Source of the DNA: Albifimbria verrucaria
Lineage: Eukaryota; Ascomycota; Sordariomycetes; Hypocreales; Stachybotryaceae
Direction: 5' to 3'
Length of the DNA: 64,000 nucleotides
NCBI GenBank assembly: GCA_020081605.1
Contig: JAHREC010000011.1
Location: 558,001 to 622,000, forward strand
Shown here: one piece after another, positions 36,822 to 47,980 of the stretch
Numbering within the stretch: the stretch's first letter is position 1
Layout: each line of letters starts with the position of its first letter
Notes under the pieces: generated by a model
What the model saw: only the letters and a program-made list of their open reading frames with translations
What the model was told of the DNA's origin: nothing
Database searches by the model: none
Position numbers and translations under genes: made by a program

Positions 36822-38439
36822 ATGGCTGTCGAGGTCCAGCCAGCAAAGAGCTTTGAAGGTAATAAGCTATGAGATCTCATGCACATTGGCCGCCACCATC
36901 TAACTACTCGGGATAGGGGTTCTTACCGTATCCTCGACACCAGAGTCCGTTCCCATCAGGACGTCGGTGGAAGTGGCAGCAAGCCTGTCCCCGGTACTGG
37001 GCCATTTCAGCTCCCTGGACTCCAGCACAACTCGCTAACCGTGGAAACAGGCACGTAAAGTGTTCATTTGCGCTACTGTCATTTTCCTCAACTTCAATGT
37101 CACACTGGGATCATCCCTGCCAAGTGGCGCCGGAGCTACGCTGAATGCTCACTTTGGGGTTACATCAGAGCTGCAAAAGCCATTGCCTGTAGCGATCTTC
37201 CTTGTTGGCTACAGTAAGTAACTTTCAGATGCACTCGATCATTGGGTGGCATCTCCCGAATCGCACGGTCGATCGAACAGGCCTGCTGACCCGCGTCTAC
37301 CTCTAGTTTTCGGCCCCATCATCTTTGCACCACTGTCCGAGTCCTTGGGGCGGCGCATAGTCTTTCTTGTGTCTTTTGCCATCTATACTGCGTTTACGCT
37401 TGGATGTGCGTTTGCGCCAAGCTGGCCAGTCTTCTTGTTCTTCCGCTTCATGCTTGGATGCGGTGCGGCAGCTCCTCAGACAGTCTCGGGCGGGCTCTTC
37501 TGCGACCTGTACCCGGACCTTGGACCTCGCGGCATGGCGGTGACAATGTTGGGCTTGACAAGCAATGTTGGTCCCCTAGTGGGTCCGATCATCTCCGGCT
37601 TCACGTCGACGAGGGCGTGGCAGTGGCAGTTCTGGTGTGCCCTAATCCTTGCTGGTGCCAACTGGCCCATGCTTCTCATGATGCCGGAGACGTTTGCGCC
37701 CGTTTTGAATGCTCGTGCTTTGAGAAAAGCTGCTGCGGAGGAATCTAGCGCGGATCACACTCCCAAAATGCCCTTCAGCCTTCGGGAGCAAATGAGGATC
37801 CTGACCCGCCCCATTCGCATTCTCTCCGAACCACTCGTCTTTTTCACCGACCTCTTTATTCTGTATCAATACGTCATATTCTTCCTGTACTTTGGAGCTT
37901 ACCCTGTCATTTTCCGCGGCACATATGCCATGTCTGATGGCGTCTCCGCCTTGATGTTTGTGCCAACAGGCATCGGGGCAGTCTTGGCCATTGGCATATT
38001 CATGGCGTGGGACAAGTTCCACAAGAAGAGTGTCGAGCAAAAGAAGCCTTGGGCTCTGCGTGAGGAATACCGCCGGCTTCCTCTGGCGTGCCTCGGCGGT
38101 CCGCTGTTTGCTCTCTCAGAGTTCTGGCTGGGATGGGCTGCACGGCCCAACATCCACTGGGTAGTTCCTGCGTTGTCAGGTATCCCTCTTGGCATTGGCA
38201 TTGACTTGACGTTCCTGGCGTTGAACAACTACCTCACTGATGCATACGACATTTACAGCGCATCAGCCTTGGCATCGAGCGTCTTTACACGTAACATTCT
38301 CGCTGCAGTCTTGATTCCTCTTACCACACATCCGCTGTATGCAAGGCTAGGCACACAATGGGCCTGTACCTTGCTAGGATGTCTATGCCTTATCTTGACG
38401 CCGATCCCGTTCGCGTTTATTCGCTGGGGCCGGCAATGA
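36822..38439 (+). CDS. MFS transporter, DHA1 (12-TM, polyamine/drug type)
   Basis: Drug:H+ antiporter of the DHA1 family, similar in layout to fungal polyamine and multidrug exporters. The ATG at 36822 starts a soluble N-terminus; one intron begins at about 36859 (gtaataag) and another at about 37212 (gtaagt...tag 37308). The main block (37309-38439) is uninterrupted, with FAPLSESLGRRIVFLVSF (motif A), RFMLGCGAAAPQTVSGG, LTSNVGPLVGPIISGF (motif C) and FFLYFGAYPVIFRGTYAMS. The charged loop after the sixth helix is typical. The frame between 36917 and 37050 contains a stop, so the first soluble exon is not resolved. Two permeases in tandem here suggest a transport island, but no shared substrate is evident. 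Confidence 0.85.
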
Positions 38440-39701
38440 GAAGACGCAGCCCGTTCTGCCAACAGCTAACACGGCTCAAAGAAGGCAGCGGGGTAGAGAA
38501 CCTGCCATCGCCGCCGTGAAATGACCGAGAATGTGTGAATAATGTGGACGGTTGGACAGACAGAGTCTAGACACAACTGCATAAATAAATAACTATTGGG
38601 TAACGGGGCTTGAATAGACCACAGCACCATGCAAGCCACACCTGTGTTTGCGAATGTGATACGTTCGATCCAATGCTATCCCTGTTGCTGATGGATAAAA
38701 TGTGAAATGTGCGGATGGACCGAATTTTGGATTGACCAGCAGGCCTGTTATCGCCGGTGGTTCCCTGCACCATGCCGGCAAGGATGCAACCATGAGCCAG
38801 TGTTGCGGAATTGGCCCCGTGCCATCGTTTCAATGACATGCTGGGTGCGCCAAAACTATCTTTTTCACAAATGCTAACTGAAGGGTTGAGAATTGATGTT
38901 GTTCCTCGTGCTACATGGCGATCTCAACGCATGCGATGCTAGTGTAGCTATCCAACTGATTGAACAGTAACATCGGTCTTACGGCTGACCTGCTCCTGGC
39001 GTCGGCTGTATGGGTTGCAACCATTTGGCTGGCTTCCTCCAACAAAGCCGGTTTCCTACCGGGCCGGGAACTAACGTGACCTGTTGGTGGGTTGTATTGT
39101 CAGTGCTGTGGCTGAGAACTGCGACATGAAGTGACATTCACCCTACCTAAGCTTATCAACCCCTGTCAGTCTAGACCTCGACGTGAGTTCGGCCAATTAT
39201 CCGGATCGAGGGCTAGGGATCAGCCGTTGACTAGATCGCAAAAGGTTGCTTGGTGAATTGGGTAATGAATGTGTTTATCTTACGTCGCTCTGTTTGATAT
39301 TAACGTTCCAAGTTGTGTCATCTGTCTACCTTGGATTTCCTTTTAGGTATGCACGCTGTTGTAGATACGAATTGCCCTTGTCGGCTCTATAGCATGGCTG
39401 TGAGCGAATGCGGCAGGCCAATCTCGCAATATTGAACTGCCCGTCATAGACATTTAGCTGAACGTATGGTACATCTTGTTGCTCACAATAATCTTCGTAC
39501 ACATGGAATATGGGTCCCATCCAAGCCTGAAACATCCTTCATCGAGGGCAAGGAAGACAGAAAGGCGGTGCACTTGATGCCTAAACATGATCAAACGAAA
39601 TAGCCACCATATTAATTTGAAATACGAAAGTAAAAAGATCACAAGCCCTGAAGCTGCTGCCGTTGCATGCTCCCAATATCTTGCAACAATCATACCCCTG
39701 T
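38440..39701. other. gene-free spacer before the RiPP-like locus
   Basis: About 1.26 kb with only short, unconvincing open frames on both strands. It separates the permease group from the repeat-precursor locus and probably holds the 3' ends of both. Confidence 0.45.
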
Positions 39702-40288
39702 CTAAGAGTCATAGGACGAGTTCTCTGCGTCAGCGTTGATGCCAAGGTGTCCATCGCCAGAGAAGACCTCGCTCCTCTTTGCGTCGTAGGAAGACTCAGA
39801 GGCATCAGAGTTGATTCCTAGGTGTCCGTCGCCAGAAAACACCTCACGTTCCTTCACATCGTAAGAGGATTTAGAAGAGTCAGGGTTGATACCCAGATTT
39901 CCGTCACCCGAGAAGACCTCTCTTTTCTTCGCATCATAGGAAGACTCTGAATCGTCAGAGTTGATACCTAGATGCCCATCACCAGAGAATATTTCGCTTC
40001 TCTTTACATCGTAAGAGGACTCAGACGCATCGGAGTTGATGCCCAAATGTCCATCGCCAGAAAAGACCTCGTTTCTCTTCACGTCGTAAGAAGATGCAGA
40101 GGCATCAGAGTTGATCCCCAGATTGCCATCACCTGAGAAAACCTCTAAACTACCCATCAGCACGTTCTCGTAGAGTAAATGTGTACTTGGAGTGGAGCTG
40201 TCAGCGGGAGTGGCTTACCAGGCTGAGAAACAGGGGCTGCCGCTGTCAGGGTCGCTGCAAGAACGATGAGAGGCGTCGAGTAGCGCAT
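39702..40288 (-). CDS. secreted repeat precursor with Kex2-type sites (candidate dikaritin RiPP precursor)
   Basis: Small two-exon gene. Exon 1 (40288-40219) encodes a signal peptide, MRYSTPLIVLAATLTAAAPV. The intron is 40150-40218 (gtaagc...gggtag). Exon 2 (40149-39702) is built of six 25-residue units. Each has FSGDG at its start, LGIN in the middle and SSYD near the end, followed by a basic pair: KR, KR, KK, KE, KR, with the last unit ending at the stop. Kex2-repeat secreted precursors of this kind are cut in the Golgi into multiple short peptides; those in dikaritin pathways are then cyclised by UstYa oxidases through an aromatic side chain. Each unit offers one Phe and one Tyr. Exon 1 and exon 2 join one base out of frame, best explained by one T lost from the ttt run at the acceptor (40147-40149). 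A divergent UstYa gene starts 1.2 kb away. Alternatives are a pheromone-like or structural repeat protein. Confidence 0.85.
39705..40148 (-). repeat. six tandem 75-base units inside the precursor gene
   Basis: Units, read on the minus strand, are 40148-40074, 40073-39999, 39998-39924, 39923-39849, 39848-39774 and 39773-39705 (the last is shortened to 23 codons). The peptide is strongly conserved, while codons differ between units (for example the Ser codon in FSGDG is TCA, TCT or TCG). So the units are old and kept by selection on the peptide rather than recent duplications. Confidence 0.9.
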
Positions 40289-40428
40289 TTTCAAGATGGT
40301 GGCTTAAGTGGCTGCTGTAAAATGATTGCAAGTCTTTACGGAGCAAACGCCGAAAGGCTTCACGAATAGTGTTTTATCTGGAGATTCTGAGATGCGTTGG
40401 TGGTTCGTTCGAGAGGAAGGGTACGTGG

Positions 40429-40436
40429 TATTTAAA
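40429..40436 (-). promoter_or_regulatory. TATA-like element of the repeat-precursor gene
   Basis: TTTAAATA on the minus strand lies about 141 bases before the precursor ATG at 40288. Its position fits a core promoter with a leader of about 100 bases. No regulator site was recognised. Confidence 0.35.
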
Positions 40437-41516
40437 ACAGATGAGCAGCATTCCATGCAGTCTACCATGCAGTGACCAGTTTCTCGTGCTGGATACGCAA
40501 TCGACAGTAGCATTCTTGGGAAACTTCCCTGAGAAAGTTAGCTTGTTATTGGATAAGCAGATGGTGAACCCTCCTTTCATGTGGACAGACTGCACCCTGA
40601 CGCCACCAAAGCAACCTGCGTTGCCAACGACGGTGGCATCGAACTTCACGGCCAACTTTTCCGTAATGGATATCACCTTCCATGACGCAACCTCCCCAGC
40701 AGGCACGAACTCATGCTAAGGGTTGCCAATGAAACTGCGGCGCTAGGGAGGTTTCCACCACAGGCGCCGGTGAATATTGATACCTTCAGCTTCACGGCAG
40801 TTAAGGGAAAGCCCGAAAATCATTCCCAATCACGTTATCTTGGAGTTTCAAGCTTGGGATCTGTGTTGCTTCCCGCACGCACTGCCTATCCAGGAATGAG
40901 TGGCCGCGCTGAAAATGTTTGCGACACTAGCGGTAGAGGGTCTGGACCTGATGTGTAGCATACATGGCTTCTCCTTACCGTTACTGTTGTGATATCGGAA
41001 CTTAGAAGCCGCTCAGTTGTTTCACTCTGGAATAGATGCATAGTAGCGCGCAGCTATCCCGTTTGGATTAGTTTCAACGGCCATGTCTGATGTAGGGTGA
41101 CAATTACGACTTCAACTCGTCAGTTTGGGCTTCGGTGAGGTCTAGATTTAGGCGAAAGAGGTGCAGACCAGAGTTGCAAGCGCATGCAAGGTATCAAAAT
41201 CCCACCCAATGCTGGGTGTTCATTGGAGGGATCAACAACAGCTATGCCTTTCCCAACGTAAGTCATATGCAGATCAATTAGTTGAAGTGGTTAGCTGACA
41301 GACTTTAATAGGCTAGAGCGGATATCATTAAGGGAGACGAGGCAAACAGGAGCTCGTCATGTGAGTGGAATCGCCCAAGACGCTTGGCATAGACTCCGAA
41401 ACTGACCATGGTCATCCGATGACCTATACATGTCCACACTGCTTTAATCGTGGCACTATTCACCCTGCATTGTCTTGTTCTTGTCCATCATCGTTGACTC
41501 GAGCTATACAGTGGGG
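40437..41516. other. divergent intergenic region with unassigned coding-like blocks
   Basis: It separates the precursor gene from the UstYa gene. Two stretches read like protein: about 40540-40960 plus, with glycosylation-type NFTANFS and later FPPQAPVNIDTFSFTAVKGK in a second frame; and about 41101-41260 plus, followed by a good intron (gtaagt...aatag, about 41261-41312). No family was recognised, and the two do not join in one frame. A small secreted protein gene broken by base errors is possible; otherwise this is shared promoter sequence. Confidence 0.3.
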
Positions 41517-42439
41517 ATGAATTCGGATCGCAGCTCCCGCGAGTTTTGTGCTGTTGATAATGGTGAGAAATTTGAGCTGCTAAATGAAGAGTCTCGCAAA
41601 GTAGACACTCGCAAGCCGGCTTGGAGAAGGCTTGCACCATGGTTACTGCATGGTTTCTTTTTGACGTTGTATCTGGCGATTTTACCATTCGTGGCATCCC
41701 GATGGACTTGGCAGCAACAGAAATGTGTTGATAAAGTCAATTCTTACTGTTAGTTCATGCGCCCTACTAAACGACAATGCTGACACTGTATCCAAGCTCC
41801 AATAAATGAAGGCATTCAAGAGGAATACGTGGATTACTGGTTCAAGGGCTCTTTGTGGTACGACTCTCCCTACAAGGGCCCGCCAACACCAAAGGTGAAC
41901 GAGGCTTGGGCAGATTTGTTGAAATGTAGGAATGCCCCGTCGATGTAACTTGTAGAGAACTACATAACTAACAATCTTGTTTCAGATGGTGCCATCAGCG
42001 TTACTGCGGACGATATTCAACGTATCGGGCACAACCTCACAGCTGTACAATTTCCATCTGAAGTAGGCGGCGGTTACCTTGCTGTTGCCATGGGGGCTCA
42101 TCACCTCCATTGCCTGCACTTTATCTGGCAGGATCACCACATGAGCTATTTCCTGATACCAAGAAGAACAAAGAGGGCGTTCCCGAAATGTACGAGCGCC
42201 ATTACGAGCACTGCGTGGATTATCTTCGACAGGCCATCATGTGCAATTTTGACCCTGGTATCATCCCGTATTATTGGGTGAGAAAACACAATCAGCCAAC
42301 ACCAGATGGTAACACATTCCATAAGTGTGTTAACTGGGATCATTTGCAAGATTGGTTGAAGAACCGTGCTGTTGAGATGCCCGAGGGCTTTGAATGGCGC
42401 CAACCACCAGACGCTGTATCTCTACCAAAGAACCCTTAA
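41517..42439 (+). CDS. UstYa-family (DUF3328) oxidase
   Basis: Three exons: 41517-41748, 41797-41925 and 41986-42439, with introns 41749-41796 and 41926-41985 (the latter has a tactaac branch site). A single N-terminal membrane segment (WLLHGFFLTLYLAILPFVAS) follows a charged cytoplasmic tail. The lumenal domain carries both family motifs, HHLHC (in AHHLHCLHFIW) and HYEHC (in YERHYEHCVDYLRQ), proposed metal-binding and catalytic sites of UstYa-type oxidases that crosslink RiPP precursors. The two motifs are in different frames because of a break at ttt 42149-42151, one base lost from the run. An in-frame ATG at 41475 is also possible. The gene sits next to the repeat precursor, which is the defining pairing of dikaritin pathways. 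Confidence 0.9.
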
Positions 42440-42704
42440 TTTACCTCGCCAGGTGGACGGATGAGAAGACTTCAACTGTGAGGGTTGCTATTGAAGAGTT
42501 AATAGGAGGCCCTATAGGTCCAAGATGTACATTTAGAATTAAACAACGAAAATTTCAAGTCGGCGACATTCTCACATAAATCGTTGCGACTCTGCAGATG
42601 CGCGACAGGAAAATAATCCTCGGTATAGGAGCTATTGGATAATCAGATAAGGCCTCTGTTAACTTCTCAACTCTGCAGAGTATCAAATTGTCTACAACGA
42701 CCAC

Positions 42705-44464
42705 TCATGCTACAGGCAACTTGAAAGCACCCTCAGCAAAGCGACGAAATACCCCTTGAGGGTCATATCGCTTCTGCGCAGCCCAAAGCTTTCTGTAGTT
42801 CTTCCTTTCATAGCTCGCAATAACATGTTGCTCATCGTTTGCATCGTTCATGAAAATGAAGTCAAGGAAATAACCAAGAGACTTGCTGAAGGCTTCTATT
42901 TCTTCCATGAGTGCATTAGAAGCCTTACGCACGGCTGCATCATCGTTTGGGTTGAACCAATAGAACTCGACGCGAAGCCAAGACTGGTTTACATCTTCCA
43001 GTTCCATAGCCAGATCACCAGACATACGTCCAACTTTAATGAGGTTAGTTGAGACAGGCTGCCAGGTGAAGGTTACAGTTCCACCGGTCAGGTTCTTCAC
43101 TGTTTGTACGTGAGGCGATGTACGCATCAAGTGCTTGATTATCCTATACATTCTTTCTGTCGGTCGCAATGTCACAGCCATAAATTGAGCACTGAAGCTG
43201 AAATTAGCAATAGTTCATAACCTGAACATACAAACGCACCGTGTTATAGTTGGAGTCTGAAACGCATTGATTATTTTGGTAAGTGGCTGTATTTGTGTTG
43301 TGTCCATCTCTGATTTAATGTCATAAAACGGAGCGAACACAATCGGCCACTGTTCAGGCTTGAGATATACCAAACTCAGAGTTATGCCTGTATCTGTTTC
43401 GTTGGATGCTGCTATGTTTAACACAAGACTTGCGTACGGATCATTGTTCTGTGTTGCTTGGAACTTAAAGAGGGCTTCCATCACAGCATCCAGCTTGTTC
43501 CACGCGAAGACAATAGTTCCGCCCCAGACTCTATGCACATTGTATGTCCTCATGGTAAAAGAGGTAACAATACCTAAAAAGCAATTCATTAGTTACGTAG
43601 CATGGATTACAGTGAAGTCTGCACTGTACCAAAATTGTTGCCACCTCCTTTCAGGGCAGAGAACAAATCAATATTCCTGGACTGGTTGGCAGTTACCAAG
43701 GATCCATTGGCAAGAACAACCTTTTTCCTTTTAGTTCAAATCATTCAGCGGTCACATATTGTTTGGGGGTGTGTGCGTGCATATAACTTACGTCAAAAGA
43801 TACAATATTGTCGCAGGCTAGACCATGCATCTCAGACAAGTATGAAAGCCCTCCTTATGCAAAAGTTAGCACACGCATAAGCTGAGAAAACAACGAAATA
43901 CCTCCTAGCAGGAACCCTCCAACTCCTACGTCAGGTGCTCGGCTTCCCACAGCTGTGGCATCGTAAGCGTCAAGATGTTCATAGACATGGCGCCATCTTA
44001 GGCCGGTTCCCACAACAGCCAAATGCTTGGCAGCCTGGCACTCAATATGGTTCAAACGGGATAGATCTATCAAGACGCCATGGCCTGTACTTGCAGCTCC
44101 TCTGATCGGCATGTTACCACCTGAACGGATGGCGAACTTGTTTCTGGCTTTAGTAATAATGGGCAACGCTTGCTGCAAATCTTGAGTTGTATGGGGACAA
44201 AGATGCAATCAGGTTCTCCCCACGCTATTTGAGACCTGGCCCCAGATATTCTTAGCGGATAAAGTAGATATGGAAGACGTGGCAGTGGTACCAGTGTGCT
44301 TTTCTGATATGCGCATAAAACTCACTCTCCGGCGTGAATGTCGAGTTATTCGAAATGTTGACCAGAGTCTCGCACGCTATGCTTTTAGAGGTAGAAATTA
44401 CATTGTCCCAGAGAAACTGGGACACCAGGAAGAGTGAACTTCCGAGATTTCCTAGATATTCCAT
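42705..44464 (-). CDS. BBE-type FAD-linked oxidase
   Basis: Berberine-bridge-enzyme-like flavoprotein. The N-terminus (MEYLGNLGSSLFLVSQFLWD) looks like a secretion signal or anchor. The FAD-binding half has FAIRSGGNMPIRGAA, VGTGLRWRHVYEHLD, VGVGGFLLGGGLSYLSEMHG and GGGNNFGIVTSF. The second half has the substrate domain and ends NYRKLWAAQKRYDPQGVF, the usual BBE C-terminal motif. Introns are near 43850-43900, 43730-43795, 43575-43630 and 43200-43243. In most relatives the covalent flavin His follows RSGG; here it is Asn (codon at 44113-44115). A frame break lies near 44190-44280. It is convergent with the UstYa gene, 265 bases apart. Such oxidases act in many fungal pathways, so a tailoring role on the peptide is plausible but unproven. 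Confidence 0.87.
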
Positions 44465-45233
44465 GATCGTCACTTGGGCATAGATTGTTAGTCCTGTATA
44501 TGAGGTAGGAATAACTAGGTATATACTGTCTAGAAAGAAATGACTGAGGTAAGTATGTGAGTAGGTTCCTTTAGAAGCAAAAGCCTGCGATAATCGTATC
44601 TGAAGTAAATGACAAATCACGGAGCACAGATCACAGACTGAAGGTCATGGATGACTGAGAGTCCGTTGCGGTCGAGGCAAGGGCAGATCGTGAATAATTT
44701 GACACTGATGAAATCTGTAGATTAGAGGTAGGCAAGAAAGCGGGGTCAACGATGATCCGTATCTTGTCTGCAAGGTAATAATTGATTCTTACACACTTTT
44801 GTTAATGCTCCGGTGTGGAGTTGCAGCACTTTATGTCCCCATTTGAATATGCATCTTACATGCAGCTCACATGGTAATTGTCGAGTAGTCAAACGTCAAT
44901 GAACTATCTGGTGTAAATTACAATACGTCTATTACTTGTTCAAAGACATGTCGAGGCGGCTGCAAACTCATAGTCCTGGAGATGTAATCCTTTCCATTCT
45001 TAACAAAGTAGTGTGTAATTGCCGGTCGGCTTAATGGCCTTAGTTGGCCAAAAGAGCGTAATTCAATGATTGATTCGAGATCAGGTAAATAGCAATGATC
45101 CCGTATACCAGAACTATGTTTTATGAACAAATTACCCTACTCTACATCAAGGCCACCAATGTAAGGATACTGTCCTTACTCATACAGTCGCCTAATAAAT
45201 TCCAATGTTTGATCAATCTTGATTTCCACGTAT
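44465..45233. other. intergenic region
   Basis: About 770 bases: promoter of the FAD oxidase and 3' region of the subtilisin gene. Nothing recognisable. Confidence 0.4.
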
Positions 45234-47980
45234 CTAGGCCGCAGATGCATTTGTTGTGTATACCAGGTTGAAGGGTTCGAATGCCCTAGCCTCCCAGCCG
45301 TCCGCCTTGGTAGGATCGCCAAAGATCTTGAGAACACGCACCAAGAAATAATATCGGCCCTCAGGGGCCACTGAGCCATCATCCAATATGCCGTTGAAAG
45401 TAAGACTGTTAGAAAAGCGTTGCACGAGTGTCAGGGGATAGCCTCTTCCGCTACCGATTACTCTTACACCAAATTCATCAACATGTCTATTGCTAGTGTT
45501 GTGATTCGGACCATCTGCTACGAGGTCTAGTCGAACAGTCTTGGTGCCAAGATTTGTCCGAAACTGAATGAAAGGCCATCCAATCCCACTATTTCCTGGG
45601 GTATTGAAGTCTTTGGGGTAAGGTAGGTAAAAGGTTCCGTTGGGAATAAGAGGCAAGACCTGCTGTGTCAGGTTTGTCATACTGAATAAGGATGAATTCA
45701 GCATGGGTGCTGAGTTCATGCTACCTAGAACACCAAGATATGGGATCGAAAGCGACTCGACTCTTGCCCTTTTATCTTTCTCAGTGCCAGTCCCGTTTAT
45801 GGTGATATAGCCACTATACACAGGCAACCGTGAGCTGTCTAAGCCTCGAGGGGTCTAGGTGTCACATGAACCTCTACAGAGCTCCCGGCAGGCACCACAA
45901 CTCGGGCATGATCAAAGTCTAGCTCGGCATGTTCTGAGGCCACGGGGTTAGGGTACCTAGCTGGCTGATGGTTTTTATCGAATGTGTAGAGTGACACGGC
46001 AGGGACATGGTCGATACCGTATGTCATGGCCGTGGGGCCTAGGTTCCGGATGCGAAATCGGGTCGAAGCCAGGATGTTGTCTGTATCATTGAACGAGATG
46101 CTTGAAACACTCAATAGCGTTTTGACTTGAGCGGCATCGTACGCCTGAGCAACTCCAGCGCCTTGTTGAGCAACTGAAGATAGGCCTGCACTTTTATCCG
46201 GGGCCCATAATGTCGGCTTAGCAGTGGAGGTAAGGACCCTAAAGAGCTCAGAGGGATCTCGAGTTCCACGAGCCTGGGCAACCAGAGCATATATGGCCGC
46301 TGCTAACGCCGTAGCCATAGAGGTTCCTGATTGAGTTGCATATCCACCTAGATTGAGGGGTACGTTGAGAGGACGCCGCCGCCGACAGTTGCAAGATTGG
46401 GTTTGACATCTAGCTCCCAGGTCGGGCCCCATGTAGTTGTGCTGCTCATTAACCCACCGTTCCCAGTGTTTGGTGATTCGATGATTATGCTCGGCGACGC
46501 CTCACGCTCGGTAATATCTAGCAAGATTTCTTTGCAACTATTAATGAGGCCAACCCAGCTAAGGCCTTGTTCCCGAGACACTCCTGCAGCACCCAAAATC
46601 TCACTAACATCATTGAGATAAGGGCGTGGTACGCTATCCAAGGCACTGTACATTATGACATACTTGGCCCCTTATCAGCAACGTTGCGTCCTTGCTCAGA
46701 GATCAGGCACGTCGCTTCTCGTATGAGAACGATGTAGTTTGAGAGATTAGGAGTGTCATCTGGTAGGGGATTGCACGCATCATCATCAATGGCTGTGTCG
46801 TTGCTGGTGGCGTAGAGTGGAAGGGAGACGTTTGCAAAGGCAGGGTAGCCTTCCGTCCAGCCAAAGTCTTCGGTTGGTGAATCCTCCACGCTGAAAGTCG
46901 CGCGAATAGCTATAATTGTGGCAACCAAGTTCTCCACTGATGCTATCGCTGTGACTCCTTGCCAACAGCCCCAGAAGCAGCAAAGAACATTCCCTGGTTG
47001 CCCTCATTGCCTGCAGCAACAGTAACTGGTACACCTTTCTCAACAATACGCTGCAGAGCTACCACTATGGGGTTCTCACTCCACCCAGATGAGCTTCCAA
47101 TAGAAGCCGTGATAATGTCGTTTCCGTCCTCGTAAGCTTGGTTGAACGCTGCAACGAGCATATCGCTGGCTACACCGCCGCTACATCCGAAAACCTTGTA
47201 TATCCCTACGTCAGCATCAGGAGCTGCGCCAGTGAATCCAAGCGGGTTTTCTTGAGCCACAATGGTTCCAATGACATGAGTGCCGTGGAAGCTCGAGGTG
47301 CAGGGTTCCATTGGGTCGTTGTCGGGGATAGGAGTATTACTGCCATTGTAGGCATCACCAACAAAGTCGATACCACGGGAGATCAAACAACCTGGACCGA
47401 AACAGCCCCCAAGGCGGGGTGATTGTAATCGACACCGCTATCGAGTACACCAATCTTGATCCCTTTTCCAGTGTAGCCTGCGGTTCTAAGCTTATCGACC
47501 TGTGTCATGACATGAGGTGAAAATGTGGTGTTTGATTCCGAGTTGAACCGTCTGCTCAGCGCAGAAGCGCTAGTCATCTGTTCGTTGCCCACCCAGATAA
47601 TCTCATCCTCAGGGCGCTGGTGCACTTGCACAGGCCACAGGTTTTTACTCTCGCCAGTCTCGCAATGCTGTTTACTGTGGCGTCTGGTTCGGAGACATTG
47701 TCTACGCGGAATGAAGCGCCTTTGAAGAGCGAGTAAGACAGGTCAACACGAGGAACAGCGTCTATAGCCACCGACTTGAGATCCTGGAAGAACTCATCCT
47801 GATTCTGTTTTACGAGTTTAGTATGCTTGGATTTCTTCGAGGAGCGCTGTTTACCTGCTGGGGATCCTCGAACTCGACGATATATGCTCCTGGGATCACA
47901 GTATTGTCTGTGGAAGGACTGGCAGCAGATAACACTGGGAGGCTACCTAACAAAGAAACTAGAATGCCTAGCTTCTTCAT
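45234..47980 (-). CDS. secreted subtilisin-like serine protease (S8A, PA-domain type)
   Basis: Large secreted protease of the vpr/cuticle-degrading type. The ATG at 47980 starts a signal peptide (MKKLGILVSLLGSLPVLSAA), then an inhibitor-type propeptide with intron at about 47801-47851. Catalytic Asp is in IGVLDSGVDYNHPALG, His in SSFHGTHVIGTI and Ser in SGTSMATALAAA. A protease-associated domain sits between the His and Ser blocks, and an Fn3-like C-terminal domain (SVEVHVTP, then IGWPFIQFRTNLG) ends at 45234. Frame breaks occur near 47650, at ccccc 47406-47410, near 46955, at cccc 46668-46671, near 46362 and near 45835, all fitting single-base losses. It lies beside the repeat precursor and could serve peptide maturation, but a general nutrient or host-degrading role is at least as likely. 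Confidence 0.88.

Noticed and set aside
39705..40148. Regular 75-base direct repeats as a possible CRISPR array or minisatellite
   Set aside because: The units lie in one open frame, have no spacers, and vary mainly at synonymous positions, so they encode a repeat protein.
39702..40288. Alpha-factor-type mating pheromone precursor
   Set aside because: Repeat units are longer and lack the short Trp- or Cys-containing pheromone core; the UstYa neighbour favours a RiPP, though this remains an alternative.
40374..40706. 110-codon minus-strand open frame upstream of the precursor
   Set aside because: It overlaps the precursor's promoter and TATA-like site, and the opposite strand looks more protein-like; no family recognised.
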